A DNA stretch of 64,000 bases from Pseudomonadota bacterium (GCA_023433925.1 JAEYTO010000006.1:15832-79831); one strand, 5' to 3'. Counted from the first letter of the stretch, positions 7,286 to 16,106 are shown. Made by a program: numbers and translations. The notes: generated from the sequence alone by a model not told the origin.

Positions 7286-10200
7286 ATGGCGAAAGTAGGT
7301 TCCGTGATGGTCGTTGGCGGCGGTATCGCCGGCATCCAGACCGCCCTGGACCTCGCCGACTCGGGCTACTATGTCTACATGGTAGAGAAGAGCCCGAGCA
7401 TCGGCGGAGTCATGGCGCAACTGGACAAGACCTTCCCGACCAATGACTGCGCGATGTGAATAGTCTCGCCAAAATTGGTCGAGTGCGGTCGGCACTTGAA
7501 TATCGAGCTTTTGACCCTGTCCGAGGTGGTCGATGTGTCCGGCGAGGCCGGGAACTTCAAGGTGAAGGTCCGGCAGAAGCCCCGCTACATCGACATGGAG
7601 AAGTGCATTGCCTGCGGCCTGTGCGCCGAGAAATGCCCCAAGAAAGTCCCCGACGAGTACAACGAGGGCCTCGACGCCCGCAAGGCCGCCTACATCCCGT
7701 ACGGCCAGGCCGTGCCCCTCAAGTACGCCCTCGACGAAGCGAACTGCATCTACTTCAAGTCCGGCAAGTGCCGGGCCTGCGAGAAGTTCTGCCCCACGGG
7801 CGCCGTGAACTTCGAGGACAAGGAGAAGGTCATCGACCTGAACGTGGGCGCGGTCATCGCGGCCCCCGGCTTCAAGGCCTACGACCCGAGCAGCGTGGAC
7901 TTCTTCGGCCATGACCGCAAGATAATCCCCGACTGCGTGACCAGCCTCGAGTACGAGCGCCTGCTCGCCTCCAACGGCCCGTGCATGGGCCATCTGGTGC
8001 GCCCCTCCGACAAGAAGGAGCCCCGGAAGATCGCCTGGCTCCAGTGCGTGGGCTCGCGCAACACGAACAAGTGCGACAACGGCTTCTGCTCCAGCGTGTG
8101 CTGCATGTACGCCATCAAGCAGGCCATGGTCACCGCCGACCATACCTCCGGCGAGCTGGACCAGACCATCTTCTACATGGACATCCGCTCCCACGGTAAG
8201 GAGTTCGAGAAGTACTACGAGGACGCCAAGAAGAAGGGCATCAAGTTCGTGCGCGCCAGGCCGCACACGGTCATGCCCGGCGAGGGCGGCAAGGGCGTGC
8301 GCATCCGCTACGCCACCGAGGACGGCAAGGAAGTCTACACGGACTACGACCTGTTCGTCCTGTCCATCGGCCTTGAGGCCCCCACGAGCGCCGAGGCCCT
8401 GTCCAAGACGCTGGGCATCAAGACCGACAAGTACAACTTCGCCCTGACGAACAGCTTCGCGCCCGTGGCGGCCTCCAGGCCGGGCATCTTCGTCTCCGGA
8501 GCCTTCCAGGGCCCCAAGGACATCCCGCAGTCCGTGACCGAGGCCTCCAGCGCCGCGGCCATGGCCGCGGCCTCCCTGGTCGAGGCCAAGGGCTCGCTGA
8601 CCAAGGAGAAGACCTACCCGGCCGAGGCCAACGTCGTGGGCCAGGAGCCGCGTATCGGCGTGTTCGTCTGCTCCTGCGGCATCAACATCGCCGGCACCGT
8701 GGACGTGAAGAAGGTCGTCGAGTACGCCAAGGGCCTGCCCAACGTGGTGTTCGTCGAGAACAACCTGTTCACCTGCTCGGCCGACACGCAGGACCTCATC
8801 AGCGCCAAGATCAAGGAGCACAAGCTCAACCGCGTGGTCGTGGCCGCCTGCACGCCGCGCACGCACGAGCCCCTGTTCCAGGACACCATGGCCAGCACGG
8901 GTCTGAACAAGTACCTGTTCGAGATGGCCAACCTCCGCAACCAGAACAGCTGGGTGCACCAGAAGGATCCCGAGGGCGCCACGAAGAAGGCCCTGGACCA
9001 GGTGCGCATGGCCGTGGCCAAGGCCTCGCGCCTGGCCCCGCTGGACAAGATCAGCGTCAACGTCATCCAGAAGGCCCTGGTCATCGGCGGCGGCGTGTCC
9101 GGCATGACCGCGGCGCTCGGCCTGGCCAATCAGGGCTACCCCGTGACCCTGCTCGAAAAGGGCGACCAGCTCGGCGGCAACGCCTGGGCCCTGTCGCACA
9201 CCTGGAAGGGCGAGGAGATCAAGCCCTTCCTTGAGGACCTCGTCAAGCAGGTCGAGGGCCACAAGAACATCAAGGTCTACAAGAAGGCCGAGCTCAAGAC
9301 CGCCACGGGCGCCGTGGGCAGTTTCACGAGCCAGATCGTGGCCAACGGCGAGGAGCTGGCGCTCAACTACGGCGTGGCCGTGGTGGCCACCGGCGCCAAG
9401 GAGTTCAAGCCCAAGGAGTACCTCTACGGCCAGGACAAGCGCGTGCTGACGCACCTGGAGTTCGAGGCCCTGCTCAAGAACAACCCCGGCGCGCTCAAGA
9501 ACGCCAAGAACGTGGCCTTCATCCAGTGTGTCGGTTCCCGCGACGGCGAGCGGCCCTACTGCTCGCGCGTGTGCTGCTCGCACTCGGTCGAGGCGGCCCT
9601 GCGCATCAAGGAGATGAACCCCAAGGCCGGCGTGTTCGTGTTCAACCGCGACATCCGCACCTACGGCCACCGCGAGGACATCTACCGCGAGTCTCGCGAG
9701 AAGGGCGTCATGTACGTGCGCTACGAGCCGAACGCCAAGCCCAAGGTCTCCACCGAGGGCGATGCCCTGATGATCGAGGGCTTCGACCCGATCCTGCGTG
9801 ACACCGTGAAGATCCCCGTGGACTACGTGGTGCTCGCCACGGCCATCGTGCCTCACGGCGACGAATCGCTGACCAAGCTCTACAAGTGCTCGGTCGGCGC
9901 CGATGGCTTCCTCACCGAGGCCCACCCGAAGCTGAAGCCGGTGGACCTGTCGGTGGACGGCCTGTTCGTGGCCGGCCTGTGCCACTACCCCAAGCCCATG
10001 GACGAGGCCATTGGCCAAGCCCAGGCCGCGGTGTCCAGGGCCAGCACGATCCTGTCCAAGGCGACCATGACGCTCGACTCCATCAAGAGCTACCGCACTG
10101 ACAGCTGTGACGGCTGCGCGCTCTGCGTCGACGTCTGTCCCTACAACGCCATCAGCCTGGAGGAGTACGCCAAGGACGGGTACGCCTACAAGCGCATCAA

Positions 10201-10330
10201 GACCGAATCGGCCTTGTGCAAGGGCTGCGGCATCTGCGAGGCCACCTGTCCCAAGCAGGGTGTCTATGTGCACGGCTTCACCATGGACCAGATCAAGGCC
10301 CAGGTCGACGCCATGCTCGAGAGCGTATAG
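7286..10330 (+). CDS. hdrA: heterodisulfide reductase subunit A, double-length, selenocysteine-containing (UGA at codon 58)
   Basis: HdrA is the flavin subunit that bifurcates electrons from hydrogenase to ferredoxin and disulfide. The frame runs from ATG 7286, after an AGGGAGG site, through an in-frame TGA at 7457-7459 to TAG 10330, giving 1014 residues. The TGA falls in DCAM-U-IVSPKLVECGRH, where family members have Cys, so it reads as Sec58. Residues 1-460 and about 595-1014 are two HdrA-like modules, each with an FAD-binding motif (GGGIAG at 11-16, GGGVSG near 602) and a VGSR...CC cysteine cluster. Ferredoxin motifs lie near 105, 941 and 978. Standard translation would start at the TTG at 7475 and lose the first FAD motif. 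A SECIS-like hairpin follows. Confidence 0.93.
7480..7498 (+). promoter_or_regulatory. SECIS-like hairpin of hdrA
   Basis: The RNA CGAGTGC-GGTCG-GCACTTG folds into a 7-bp stem (one G-U) with loop GGUCG. The loop begins 27 nt after the UGA at 7457-7459, inside the usual bacterial 16-37 nt range. The loop contains GGUC like the E. coli fdhF element loop AGGUCU. This supports SelB-directed selenocysteine insertion. Confidence 0.75.
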
Positions 10331-10360
10331 CCAACCCTTCAAGGAAGGAGTTCATTGGTC

Positions 10361-10792
10361 ATGGCTGTTAATCACGAACCGGTCATCATCGGCTTCCTGT
10401 GCAATTGGTGCGCATATGCCGGCGGCGACCTCGCGGGCGTCTCCCGCCTGCAGTACCCGCCCAACATGCGCGCCATCCGGGTGATGTGCTCCGGCATGGT
10501 CCACCCGAACCTGATCGTCCATGCCCTCCAGAAGGGCGCGGACGGCGTCATGGTGCTTGGCTGACACCTCGGCGAGTGTCATTACCTGGATGGTAATCAC
10601 AAGGCACTGGCTAGGGCTGAAGGCGCGAAGCTCGTCCTCGGCGACCTGGGCATCGACCCAGAGCGGTTCATGATCGAATGGTGCTCTTCCGCGGAAGCGC
10701 CCCGTTTCGCCGAACTCGTGACCTCGTTCACCGAGAAGATCAGGAAGCTCGGTCCCAATCCTCTGAAGGCCAAGGAAAAGGCAACGGCGTAA
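10361..10792 (+). CDS. mvhD: MvhD-type hydrogenase iron-sulfur subunit, selenocysteine-containing (UGA at codon 68)
   Basis: MvhD carries a [2Fe-2S] cluster and passes electrons from the hydrogenase to HdrA. ATG 10361 follows AAGGAAGGAG. The frame reads through TGA 10562-10564 to TAA 10792, giving 143 residues, the normal MvhD length. The first part has CNWCAYAGGD (Cys14, Cys17) and RVMCSGMV. The TGA lies in VMVLG-U-HLGECHYLDGN, where the family has Cys, so Sec68 is called. Conventional annotation would report only a 67-residue fragment. Archaeal VhuD is an established selenoprotein with Sec in this family. Gene spacing to hdrA is 30 bp, so they are co-transcribed. Confidence 0.93.
10576..10600 (+). 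promoter_or_regulatory. SECIS-like hairpin of mvhD
   Basis: ATTACC-TGGAT-GGTAAT (10581-10597) forms a perfect 6-bp stem with loop UGGAU. It is extended by GTG/CAC (10576-10578 with 10598-10600) around a two-base UC bulge on the 5' side. The loop begins 22 nt after the UGA. The mvhA element has the identical loop and spacing. Confidence 0.78.
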
Positions 10793-10848
10793 CCGAACCC
10801 CGGGGGTGGGCCAGCCCGCCCCCGGGCTCCGAGCATACGGAGGAATAC

Positions 10849-11787
10849 ATGGTTAAAGTAGCAGAGGAATGGTTGAATTCCTGCGCGGGATGCGAGATCG
10901 CCATCCTCAACATCGGGGATGCACTGATCGACCTGCTCCCCTCGCTGGAGTTCGTGCACATTCCCGTCCTCATCGACAAGAAATACTACGGCCAGACGGG
11001 CGAGGGCAGCCACCTCGAAATCCCCAAGGCCGTGGTCGGCATCGTCTCGGGCGGCGTGAAGACCACCGAGCACCTCGAAGTGCTCAAGACGATGCGCGAG
11101 TCCTGCGATATCCTCATCGCGCTCGGCACCTGCGCCACCGACGGCGGCATCCCGGCCCTGGCCAACATGTACACCAATGATGAGATCCGGGAGTTCTCCT
11201 ACGGCCAGTCCCCCACCACGGTGGACAATGGCGTGCGCCCCGATCCCGACACGTACCATCACATCCCGCACATGCTCGACCGCTGCTCCGCGCTCGACGA
11301 GCACGTCAAGGTGGACCTCAAGCTGCCCGGCTGCCCGCCGCATCCCGAGTGGATCGCCGGCGCCATCCTGGCCCTGCTCGACGGCAAGACCGAGTTCAAG
11401 ATGCCCGAGCGCAGCGTGTGCGACGTCTGCCCCACCAAGCGCGAGCGCAAGAAGGCCGAGGGCAACCTGAAGCGCATGCTCGAGACTCCGGAGTTCGATC
11501 CCGAGAAGCCGGTCAGCGACATGCGCTGCCTGCTGGAGCAGGGCTTCATGTGCCTGGGCCCGGTGACCAAGGCAGGCTGCGGCGGCATGCAGGCCAGGAC
11601 CCCGCGTTGCATCGCCACGCGCGTGCCCTGCCGCGGCTGCTTCGGCCCCATCCGCGAGTCGGCCCTGCCGCTCATCGACTATGTGGGCGCTCTGGCGTCC
11701 GTCGGCTATGACCCGGCCAAGATGCCCGACCGTCGCGGCTTCCTCGCCAGGTTCTCCGGCGGCCACGGCGTGCTCAAGAAGATCTAG
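10849..11787 (+). CDS. mvhG: [NiFe]/[NiFeSe] hydrogenase small subunit MvhG
   Basis: At 312 residues this is the small subunit of a group 3 (Mvh-like) hydrogenase and carries the Fe-S relay from the active site to MvhD. The proximal-cluster cysteines are in NSCAGCE (12, 15), LGTCATDGG (near 93) and LPGCPPHP (near 163). Further clusters are in CDVCP and the C-terminal CLGPVTKAGCGG and RVPCRGCFGP motifs. No Tat signal is present, consistent with a cytoplasmic enzyme. The ATG at 10849 follows a GGAGGAA stretch; the open frame upstream is ignored because it overlaps the true end of mvhD. No in-frame UGA occurs here. Confidence 0.94.
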   Translation: MVKVAEEWLNSCAGCEIAILNIGDALIDLLPSLEFVHIPVLIDKKYYGQTGEGSHLEIPKAVVGIVSGGVKTTEHLEVLKTMRESCDILIALGTCATDGGIPALANMYTNDEIREFSYGQSPTTVDNGVRPDPDTYHHIPHMLDRCSALDEHVKVDLKLPGCPPHPEWIAGAILALLDGKTEFKMPERSVCDVCPTKRERKKAEGNLKRMLETPEFDPEKPVSDMRCLLEQGFMCLGPVTKAGCGGMQARTPRCIATRVPCRGCFGPIRESALPLIDYVGALASVGYDPAKMPDRRGFLARFSGGHGVLKKI

Positions 11788-11807
11788 GCTTCGCTAGGAG
11801 GAAGCAC

Positions 11808-13271
11808 ATGGCAAGTCCGAATATCGCTAAGACCCTCAATATCGCGCCCGTGACGCGCATCGAGGGACATGCCGGCATCGAGATCATGCTCGATGACAAG
11901 GGCAACGTGGCCGACACCCGGCTGAACGTCATGTCCCTGAGAGGCTTCGAGAAGTTCGTGGTCGGGCGTCCCATCGAGGAAGTGCCCCGCATCGTCACCC
12001 GTATCTGCGGCATCTGCCCCTGGAACCACCACATGGCCTCCACCAAGGCCGTGGACGAGTGCCTGGGCCTGGCCGTGCCGCCCACGGGCCGCAAGCTCCG
12101 GGAGTTCTGCCAGATGCTGGCCTACATCCCGGACAAGATCCTGCACTTCTACTTCCTGGCCGCTCCGGACTTCGTCCTGGGCCCGGGAGCCGACGTGGCC
12201 GTGCGCAACGTGGTCGGCATCATCGGCGCCGCCCCCGAGCTGGCCAAGCAGGTCGTGCACATGCGCTACAAGACCGCCATGGCGCTCGAAAAGTTCGCCG
12301 GCAAGGTCATCCATCCGATGTCCGCGGTCGCCGGCGGCTACTCCCGGCCCATGCTGGAGGAGGAGCGCAAGGAGCTGCTTGAGGTGGTCAAGGAGGCCAA
12401 GGAGTTCGCCCTCTTCACCATCAAGTTCGCCCGCGAGCAGGTCTTCCCCAAGTACCTGGACGCGGTGAAGACCGTGGGCGTGTTCGAGTCCGGCTATCTC
12501 GGCACCGTGGTGCCGGGCACCGGCGCCCTGGAGCTCTATGACGGCGAGCTGCGCCTCATGGACAAGGACGGCACCTACGACCAGTTCAAGTACAAGGACT
12601 ACACGCAGCACATCGCCGAGCACACGGAGGCCTGGTCCTACCTCAAGTTCCCGTACATCAAGAAGCACGGCGGCATAAAACTGGACGAGACCGACGCCAA
12701 GGGCGTCTATCGCTCCAACTGCCTGGCGCGCATCAACGTCTGCGACCAGATGCGCACCCCGCTGGCTCAGCAGGAGCTTGAGATCTTCCGCAAGAACTTC
12801 GGCCGCCCGGCGCACCTGACCCTGCTCTACCATTGGGCGCGGCTCATCGAGCTCGTGCAGTGCTGCGAGCGGGCCGAGGAGCTCCTGAACGACAAGGAGA
12901 TCACCGGCCGCGACATCCGGGCCAAGAACATCCAGCCCAAGGCCGGCGAAGGCGTGGGCTGCGTCGAGGCCCCGCGCGGAACGCTCATCCACCATTACAA
13001 GACCGACGAGAACGGCATGTGCACCTTCGCCAACCTCATCGTCGGCACGACGCACAACAACGCGGGCATGAACCTGTCCGTCAAGCAGGCCGCCAAGGCG
13101 CTCATCAAGAATGGCGTCTACGATCAGGGCATCCTGAACACGGTGGAGTTGGCCATTCGCGCCTACGACCCGTGAATGAGCTGCGCCACGCACCGCCTGG
13201 ATGGCGGTATCGCGATGCAGGTCAAGATCGTCGACTGCGACGGCAAGGTCGTCGAGACCCTCCAGAAGTAG
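11808..13271 (+). CDS. mvhA: [NiFeSe] hydrogenase large subunit MvhA, selenocysteine-containing (UGA at codon 456)
   Basis: This is the catalytic H2-activating subunit. The N-terminal nickel motif RICGICPWNHH has Cys67 and Cys70. The frame meets TGA at 13173-13175 within DP-U-MSCATH, the place of the first Cys in the C-terminal DPCxxCxxH nickel motif, and then runs to TAG 13271 (487 residues with Sec456, Cys459 and His462). Read as a stop, the TGA would remove two nickel ligands and leave a dead enzyme, so Sec is strongly implied. A 25-residue tail follows His462 and would be removed by a maturation protease (candidate at 19549-20055). A GAGGA site precedes the ATG, 20 bp after mvhG. In Methanococcus the same Sec sits on the separate VhuU peptide. 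Confidence 0.95.
13189..13214 (+). promoter_or_regulatory. SECIS-like hairpin of mvhA
   Basis: ACCGCC-TGGAT-GGCGGT (13192-13208) forms a perfect 6-bp stem with loop UGGAU. It is extended by CGC/GCG (13189-13191 with 13212-13214) across a three-base bulge. The loop begins 22 nt after the UGA, as in mvhD. Confidence 0.78.
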
Positions 13272-13294
13272 ACGACGGCTTCGGAAGAACCAGC

Positions 13295-13330
13295 AAGGCC
13301 GCTCCCGCAAGGGGGCGGCCTTCTTCGTTT
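13295..13330 (+). terminator. terminator of the Hdr-Mvh operon
   Basis: AAGGCCGC and GCGGCCTT pair around a short loop and are followed by the T-rich stretch TTCTTCGTTT, 24 bp after the mvhA stop. This fits a rho-independent terminator and also supports the true end of mvhA at 13271. Confidence 0.75.
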
Positions 13331-13420
13331 ACCGATTCGCCGTCCGCCGAGGACGCCGTGCGCTTCTCCTGGCCTTTTCCGGCCGGACGGTTATCCTGGC
13401 CTGCAAACCAGGAGGCCGGC

Positions 13421-13708
13421 ATGCGCACCGCCCTGACCGCCCTCGCCTGCACGGCCCTCGCGGGCCTGACCATCCTGCTCGGCCCGGCGGGCTGCATGCG
13501 GCCCATCCGCGCCGCGACCTACGACGAGGTCGTGGCCGAGCTGGGGCCGCCCGATGCCTGCGACACCAAACGCGACGGGCGCACCTACTGCTCCTGGATC
13601 GTGGAGCGCGCCCAGGGTCTCAACTGGGAATATCACCGGGTCATGCTCTTCGATCCCCAAGGGCGGCTGATCAAGTCCTATCCCCAGAGCCGCTTCAAGG
13701 CTGATTAG
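13421..13708 (+). CDS. small exported protein, possible lipoprotein
   Basis: The ATG at 13421, behind CAGGAGG, gives 95 residues. The N-terminus is a hydrophobic signal sequence ending in GPAGC, an imperfect lipobox, so a lipoprotein is possible but not certain. The mature part (YDEVVAELGPPD, then DGRTYCSWIVE and VMLFDPQGRL) resembles the small SmpA/BamE-like fold in which a GxP motif is followed by a beta hairpin. The resemblance is weak and no function is assigned. It converges with the alcohol dehydrogenase, with only 9 bp between the two stops. Confidence 0.75.
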   Translation: MRTALTALACTALAGLTILLGPAGCMRPIRAATYDEVVAELGPPDACDTKRDGRTYCSWIVERAQGLNWEYHRVMLFDPQGRLIKSYPQSRFKAD

Positions 13709-13717
13709 CAAGCCTTG

Positions 13718-14782
13718 CTAATCGAAGACGATGAGCGGCTTGATGATCCCGTCCTCCTTGGTCTTCATCATCCGGAAGGCCGTGTCCATCTCGTCGAAGC
13801 GGAAGGTGTGCGTGGTCATGGCCGTCGGATCGACCCGGCCATTCTCCAGGAGCCGCAGGAGCCGCTCCAGGCGGACCCTTCCGCCAGGGCACAGGCCGGT
13901 CCGGATGGTCTTGTCCGACATGCCCACGCCCCAGGCGAGCCTCGGAATCTTCACGTACTCTCCCTCGCCGAAGTAGCCGGCGACCGAGATCGTGCCGCCC
14001 GGCCGAGTCACCTTGACGCAGCCCTCGAAGGTCGTCTGGGAGCCCATGGCCTCGATGGCCGAGTCCACTCCCTGGCCGGTCAGGCGAAGGATCTCCTGAA
14101 CCGGGTCCTTTTCCTTGTAATTCACCACCACATCCGCGCCATAGTGCCTGGACAGCTCCATGCGCTTGGGATCGCTGGCCACGGTGACGATCAGGCCCGC
14201 CCCGCGCATCCGCGCTCCCACGGTGCACATGAGCCCCACCGGTCCCTGGGCGAATACGGCCACGGTGCCGCCCGTGGGGATATCGGCGTTCTCCGCGCCC
14301 ATGAAGCCGGTGGACATCATGTCCGCGATGTACACGGCCTTTTCGTCCGGAACCGAGTCGGGAATGCGGGCCATGTTGGCCTGGGCGTCGTTGACGTGGA
14401 AATAGGGCGCGAAGACGCCGTCCTTGGTATTGGCGAACTTCCAGCCCCCGAGCATTTGCGTGCATTGCGAGGTGTAGGACCTGAGGCAGTTGTCGCACTT
14501 GAAGCAGGGAGTGATGGCGCCCACCGCGACCCGGTCGCCCTCCTTGAAGCCCTTGACCTCGCTGCCGAGCTTCGCCACAACCCCCACCGCCTCGTGCCCG
14601 AGGGTCAGATCCGAGCGCTCGCCGATGCCGCCGGAGACCGTGTGGATGTCGGACGTGCACACCAGCACCCTGGTCGTCTTGACGATGGCGTCGTTGGGAC
14701 CGGGGTCGGCTGGAATCGGCTTATCCACGAATCCGACCTCTCCGATTCTCCTCATGACGAATGCTTTCATGGTCTTGGACAA
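13718..14782 (-). CDS. zinc-dependent alcohol dehydrogenase (MDR family)
   Basis: This medium-chain dehydrogenase has the catalytic-zinc residues in VCTSDIH and GHEAVG, the structural-zinc cysteines in ITPCFKCDNCLRSYTSQC, and a Rossmann region starting VAVFAQGPVGLM. It probably oxidises a secondary alcohol with NAD(P); several MDR members of this type act on isopropanol or butanediol. An AAGGAGGT at 14788-14795 sits 5 nt before a TTG at 14782 but 17 nt before the ATG at 14770. The TTG start (354 residues) is therefore preferred; the ATG start would give 350. It is divergent from pstS. The substrate is unknown. Confidence 0.88.
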   Translation of the reverse strand: MSKTMKAFVMRRIGEVGFVDKPIPADPGPNDAIVKTTRVLVCTSDIHTVSGGIGERSDLTLGHEAVGVVAKLGSEVKGFKEGDRVAVGAITPCFKCDNCLRSYTSQCTQMLGGWKFANTKDGVFAPYFHVNDAQANMARIPDSVPDEKAVYIADMMSTGFMGAENADIPTGGTVAVFAQGPVGLMCTVGARMRGAGLIVTVASDPKRMELSRHYGADVVVNYKEKDPVQEILRLTGQGVDSAIEAMGSQTTFEGCVKVTRPGGTISVAGYFGEGEYVKIPRLAWGVGMSDKTIRTGLCPGGRVRLERLLRLLENGRVDPTAMTTHTFRFDEMDTAFRMMKTKEDGIIKPLIVFD

Positions 14783-15105
14783 GTCGCACCTCCTTGCAGG
14801 GCCTTCTCGGGACCAAGGCCTGGCTTTCTCCCGCCGCGAGCCCGCAGGCGGGATGGTGGGACGCAGGGCCTGAGCCTGCCTGAAACCTAGCAGCCGCGGA
14901 GTTGGGTGTATAGAACTCATCACAACGATTCTTCCGGGGTCAGATCACTTTTTTCGATGCCTGGACGGCTAATTCATAATTCCTTTCGATTTGTTACCGC
15001 CGCCTGCCCCAGGTAGAAACCATGCATCTCCAGCCGCCGCGTTCCGCCAGCCGTTTTCCGGGCAATGCGGCCGGCGCGTCCTCATCAAACAAAGGGGTCT
15101 TCACG

Positions 15106-15936
15106 ATGATCAAGAAGCTTGCCGCGCTGGCCGTTGCGCTCTGCCTCGTCACGGCCACGGCCACGCTCGCCTCGGCTCAGGACCTGGATGCCTTCAAGGG
15201 CAAGTCCGGCAACATCGAGATCGCCGGCGGCACGGCGCACATCCCGGTCATGAAGGGAGCGGCCAAGCGCATCATGACCGTCAATCCCGGCATCCGCATC
15301 ACCGTCGAGGGCGGCGGCTCGGGCGTTGGCGTGCAGAAGGTCGGCGAGGGCCTCGTGAGCATCGGCAACACCGGCCGGGCCGTGACCGAGGCCGAAAAGG
15401 CCAAGTACGGCCTGGTATCCTTCCCCTTCGCCATCGACGGCGTGGCCGTCGTGGTGCACAAGGAGAACCCGGTCAATGGCCTGACCCAAGCCCAAGTGCA
15501 GGACATCTTCGCCGGCAGGATCGGCAACTGGAAGCAGGTCGGCGGCCCGGACGCGGCCATCAACGCGTACACGCGCGACGAGGCCAGCGGCACCCGCGAG
15601 GTCTTCTTCGAGAAGATGCTCGCCAAGGGAGTCATCCTCGACTCGGCCAACGTCGTGGCCTCCAACGGGGCCATGAAGACCGCCGTGGCCGGCGACAAGA
15701 ACGCCATCGGCTACGTGAGCATCGGGCACATCGACGACACGCTCAAGGCCCCGCTCCTGGACGGCGTGGCCCCGACCCAGGACAACGCCACGAACGGCGC
15801 GTACAAGATCACCCGCCTGCTGTACATGAACACCAAGGGCGAGCCCCAGGGCGTGGTCAAGGCCTTCATCGACTACGTGCGCGGCCCCGAGGGCGCGGAG
15901 CTCATCAAGGCCAGCGGCTACATCCCCACGAAGTAG
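15106..15936 (+). CDS. pstS: phosphate ABC transporter substrate-binding protein PstS
   Basis: This 276-residue periplasmic protein binds phosphate for the Pst transporter. It has a Sec signal peptide ending ASAQ at about residue 25. It then shows the PBP-like phosphate-binding pattern: IEGGGSGVG-type loop near 65, GRAVTEAEK, and ASGTREVFFEKM near 165. ATG 15106 follows AAAGGGG; the frame is open upstream but only this start gives a clean signal peptide. It is the first gene of pstSCAB. A hairpin lies between it and pstC, which would let pstS be made in excess of the membrane subunits. No clear PHO box was recognised upstream. Confidence 0.92.
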   Translation: MIKKLAALAVALCLVTATATLASAQDLDAFKGKSGNIEIAGGTAHIPVMKGAAKRIMTVNPGIRITVEGGGSGVGVQKVGEGLVSIGNTGRAVTEAEKAKYGLVSFPFAIDGVAVVVHKENPVNGLTQAQVQDIFAGRIGNWKQVGGPDAAINAYTRDEASGTREVFFEKMLAKGVILDSANVVASNGAMKTAVAGDKNAIGYVSIGHIDDTLKAPLLDGVAPTQDNATNGAYKITRLLYMNTKGEPQGVVKAFIDYVRGPEGAELIKASGYIPTK

Positions 15937-15953
15937 GCCGCACGGTCCATACT

Positions 15954-15998
15954 CGGAGAGGGGTGCCGCCCACGCGCGCCATCCCTCTCCGCCTTTTT
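15954..15998 (+). terminator. pstS-pstC intergenic terminator/attenuator
   Basis: CGGAGAGGG (15954-15962) pairs with CCCTCTCCG (15983-15991) and is followed by CCTTTTTGTT. It lies 18 bp after the pstS stop and 109 bp before the called pstC start. This fits a partial terminator that sets a high pstS to pstCAB ratio. Confidence 0.7.
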
Positions 15999-16106
15999 GT
16001 TCACCCCGGATCTCCAGGGCAAGGCGGCGACCGTGGACCCCCAGGCCCCTTTGGGCGCAAGGGCCGCTTGCCCTTCCATGAAAAAGATGTGAGCACACCT
16101 CGGAGC

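Noticed and set aside
7465..7483. Hairpin CTCGCCA/TGGTCGAG immediately after the hdrA UGA as SECIS
   Set aside because: Its loop AAAT starts only 12 nt after the UGA and has no G; the hairpin at 7480-7498 has the expected distance and a GGUC loop. The first might still form a competing lower structure.
7259..10342. Open frame of over 1000 codons on the minus strand across hdrA
   Set aside because: It is a codon-bias shadow of the GC-rich hdrA gene: its translation is low complexity (Ala, Gly, Val, His rich), without motifs, and the plus strand carries a complete, well conserved HdrA.
13173..13175. The mvhA TGA as a genuine stop leaving a VhuU-like separate peptide gene
   Set aside because: The downstream frame has no start codon with a ribosome site other than the ATG directly after the TGA. 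The nickel motif spans the TGA, and a SECIS-like hairpin follows at the right distance, so readthrough as Sec is simpler.
14991..16106. Extension of pstC upstream across pstS in another frame
   Set aside because: The open frame overlaps pstS entirely and has an arginine/glycine-rich shadow translation. PstC family sequence begins only after 16107.
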